Shown here piece after piece: positions 5,231 through 6,648 of a stretch of DNA of 6,648 bases. The notes below the pieces were generated by a model. The model was not told the origin of the DNA. It did no database searches and saw only the letters and a list, made by a program, of their open reading frames with translations. The position numbers and the translations under genes are program-made. Position 1 is the stretch's first letter. Each line of letters starts with the position of its first letter. This DNA comes from Bacillota bacterium (lineage in GTDB: Bacteria; Bacillota; Clostridia; Peptostreptococcales; Anaerovoracaceae): NCBI GenBank assembly GCA_017523605.1, contig JAFWVZ010000147.1, forward strand, positions 1 to 6,648, read 5' to 3'.

Positions 5231-6648
5231 ATGTCCGAAAAAGTGTGGACAGAGCAGCAGAAAAGGGCCATAGAGGAAAGAGACCGCAACCTTCTGGTAT
5301 CCGCAGCGGCGGGTTCCGGAAAGACCGCGGTGCTGTCCGAAAGGGTCTCCCGGCTGGTGGACGAAGGCACGGAACTGGAGTCCATGCTTATAATAACTTT
5401 CACAACGTCTGCGGCAGGCGAGATGCGAAAGCGCATACTCGAAAAAGTCCCGGATCCGCTGTTCTCAAAGACTCACATCAGCACTTTCAGCTCCCTGGCC
5501 ATGGACATCTACAGGGAGTATTACCACATAATAGACGTGCCGCCGGGGCTCGGCGTGTGCGACGAATACAAGCAGAACATTTTCAGGAACGAAGCTTTGG
5601 ACGAGATGTTCGAGGATCTCTTCGAGAAAGACGACAAGGAATTCAAAGACTTCCTCATCCACAACTGCTCTCCAAAGAACAACGAAGCCGCCAGGGCAAT
5701 GATCCTGGATCTTTACACATTCATCCAGAGCATGCCGGATCCAATGGACTGGCTGTCCAAAGTGGAGTCCGGGGAGTTCCTGGACGCGGACGCGATATTG
5801 GCGGAGGCTGCCGGGGATGCGGAAGACAAGCTCCGCGAGGCTTTAGGCTGCTTCGATCAGGCTTCCGGGCTGCTAAGACAGCCGCTGGTAGACGGAGTGG
5901 CCCCCATGCCCAGGCTTGCGGAAAAGGTGGAGGAATACAGCGGCAGGATACGCAGCATTCTGGAACTTTTCGAGGCGGGCGATACGGAAAGGGCGGTGCA
6001 GGCTCTGGCGGAGCTTTCCGCGGCCAGCATGCCTGCGCTTTCCGCGAACAAGGAAGAAAAGCCCGGATACCAGCGCATAGCGGACGAGGTAAAGACCTAC
6101 CGGGACGACGGAAAAAAGTCGCTTAAGGAAGCCGCCGCGCTGCTTGCAGGCGTGGACAGGGAAACGCTGAAAAAGGAGAACGAGCTTCTACTTGCGCAGC
6201 TTAAGAGCATCTGCAGATTCACCGGGGAATTCTCCGAAAGATACAGCAAAAAGAAGCTGTCCGCAGGCCTTATGGACTTCTCCGACGCGGACCATTTTGC
6301 GCTGCGCATACTGGAGGATGCGGGCGTGCGGCAGGAGCTCCGCGACCGTTTCGACTGCATATTCGTGGACGAGTATCAGGACTGCAACTACGTGCAGGAG
6401 GAGCTTGTAAGAAGGCTCAGCCGCGGCAATAACGTTTTCATGGTCGGCGACGTAAAACAGAGCATATACAAGTTCCGGCTTGCCGAACCGGGCATATTCA
6501 TACAGAAATACAAGGACTACTCCGCGGGGCTGGTAAAGGATTCCGCGGCGATAGACCTTAACATGAACTTCCGCAGCAAGCGCCCCGTCATCGACCTGGT
6601 AAACAAGGTCTTTAAGGACATAATGACAGAGCGCACGGTGGGCATGGA
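5231..6648 (+). CDS. addA: ATP-dependent helicase/nuclease subunit AddA, N-terminal part, 3'-truncated by the window
   Basis: The frame stays open from the ATG at 5231 to the window edge, giving 472 residues of a protein normally about 1,100-1,250 long. AddA is the helicase-nuclease half of AddAB, which resects double-strand breaks for RecA-dependent repair. Superfamily I helicase motifs appear in order: Q-motif WTEQQKRAI (6-14); Walker A SAAAGSGKT (24-32); motif Ia ITFTTSAAGEMRKRI (about 54-68); Walker B VDEYQD (379-384); motif III VGDVKQSIYKFR (405-416), which is very AddA-like; and motif IV NMNFRS (444-449). The 1B region between Ia and Walker B is charged and helical. The C-terminal Fe-S nuclease domain lies outside. 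AAAGGA (5216-5221) is the ribosome binding site, 9 nt before the ATG and within the end of the flavoprotein gene. The gene immediately upstream is not addB, unlike the common addB-addA order. Confidence 0.93.
   Translation, partial: MSEKVWTEQQKRAIEERDRNLLVSAAAGSGKTAVLSERVSRLVDEGTELESMLIITFTTSAAGEMRKRILEKVPDPLFSKTHISTFSSLAMDIYREYYHIIDVPPGLGVCDEYKQNIFRNEALDEMFEDLFEKDDKEFKDFLIHNCSPKNNEAARAMILDLYTFIQSMPDPMDWLSKVESGEFLDADAILAEAAGDAEDKLREALGCFDQASGLLRQPLVDGVAPMPRLAEKVEEYSGRIRSILELFEAGDTERAVQALAELSAASMPALSANKEEKPGYQRIADEVKTYRDDGKKSLKEAAALLAGVDRETLKKENELLLAQLKSICRFTGEFSERYSKKKLSAGLMDFSDADHFALRILEDAGVRQELRDRFDCIFVDEYQDCNYVQEELVRRLSRGNNVFMVGDVKQSIYKFRLAEPGIFIQKYKDYSAGLVKDSAAIDLNMNFRSKRPVIDLVNKVFKDIMTERTVGM

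Noticed and set aside
5194..6126. Long open frame on the plus strand of 310 codons overlapping addA
   Set aside because: It lies in a different frame from addA, has an arginine/glycine-rich composition typical of a GC-rich shadow frame and no recognisable domain, whereas the addA frame contains all expected helicase motifs.
1..6648. CRISPR arrays, tRNA or rRNA genes, insertion sequences
   Set aside because: No regularly spaced direct repeats, no cloverleaf-like segment with a GTTCGA-type T-loop in a plausible position, and no transposase or terminal inverted repeats were found by reading. The window is densely filled with protein genes.

Overview
The window looks like a chromosomal stretch from an anaerobic, moderately GC-rich bacterium, most likely a Bacillota (Clostridia-like) lineage. 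The clues are a free-standing ECF-type S component with no transporter module beside it, an AddA-type recombination helicase-nuclease, a BaiN/YhiN flavoprotein, a bis-MGD molybdoenzyme with a polyferredoxin partner, and frequent AGA/AGG and ATA codons in GC-rich genes. Synergistota or another anaerobic phylum cannot be excluded from sequence reading alone.

Layout. Bases 1-2210 (+) hold the C-terminal part of a DMSO-reductase-family molybdopterin oxidoreductase, which overlaps by ATGA a four-cluster ferredoxin. Bases 2211-3217 (-) hold a two-gene operon: an ECF S-component-like membrane protein, then, again with an ATGA overlap, a small membrane-anchored protein resembling the sulfite-oxidase/molybdopterin-binding fold but with no cysteine. 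Bases 3235-3362 carry a strong promoter-like -10, a 7-bp hairpin and a structured GC-rich leader that closely resembles a molybdenum-cofactor (Moco) riboswitch. The leader ends about 5 nt before the Shine-Dalgarno of the S-component gene. Bases 3363-3962 (-) encode MobA, the enzyme that makes the guanine-dinucleotide form of the cofactor. A 96-bp divergent promoter region follows. Bases 4059-5228 (+) encode a BaiN/YhiN-family FAD oxidoreductase, and 5231-6648 (+) the N-terminal 472 residues of AddA, which runs off the window.

How it fits together. Four of the six protein genes, plus the leader RNA, point to one theme: molybdopterin cofactor use (oxidoreductase and ferredoxin), cofactor maturation (MobA), and a probably cofactor-responsive membrane system (riboswitch, S component and SUOX-like protein). 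The most interesting hypothesis is that the two-gene operon imports a Moco/pterin-related compound or a metal for the molybdoenzyme. That is inference; the substrate is not visible in the sequence. The flavoprotein-addA pair looks like an unrelated housekeeping operon.
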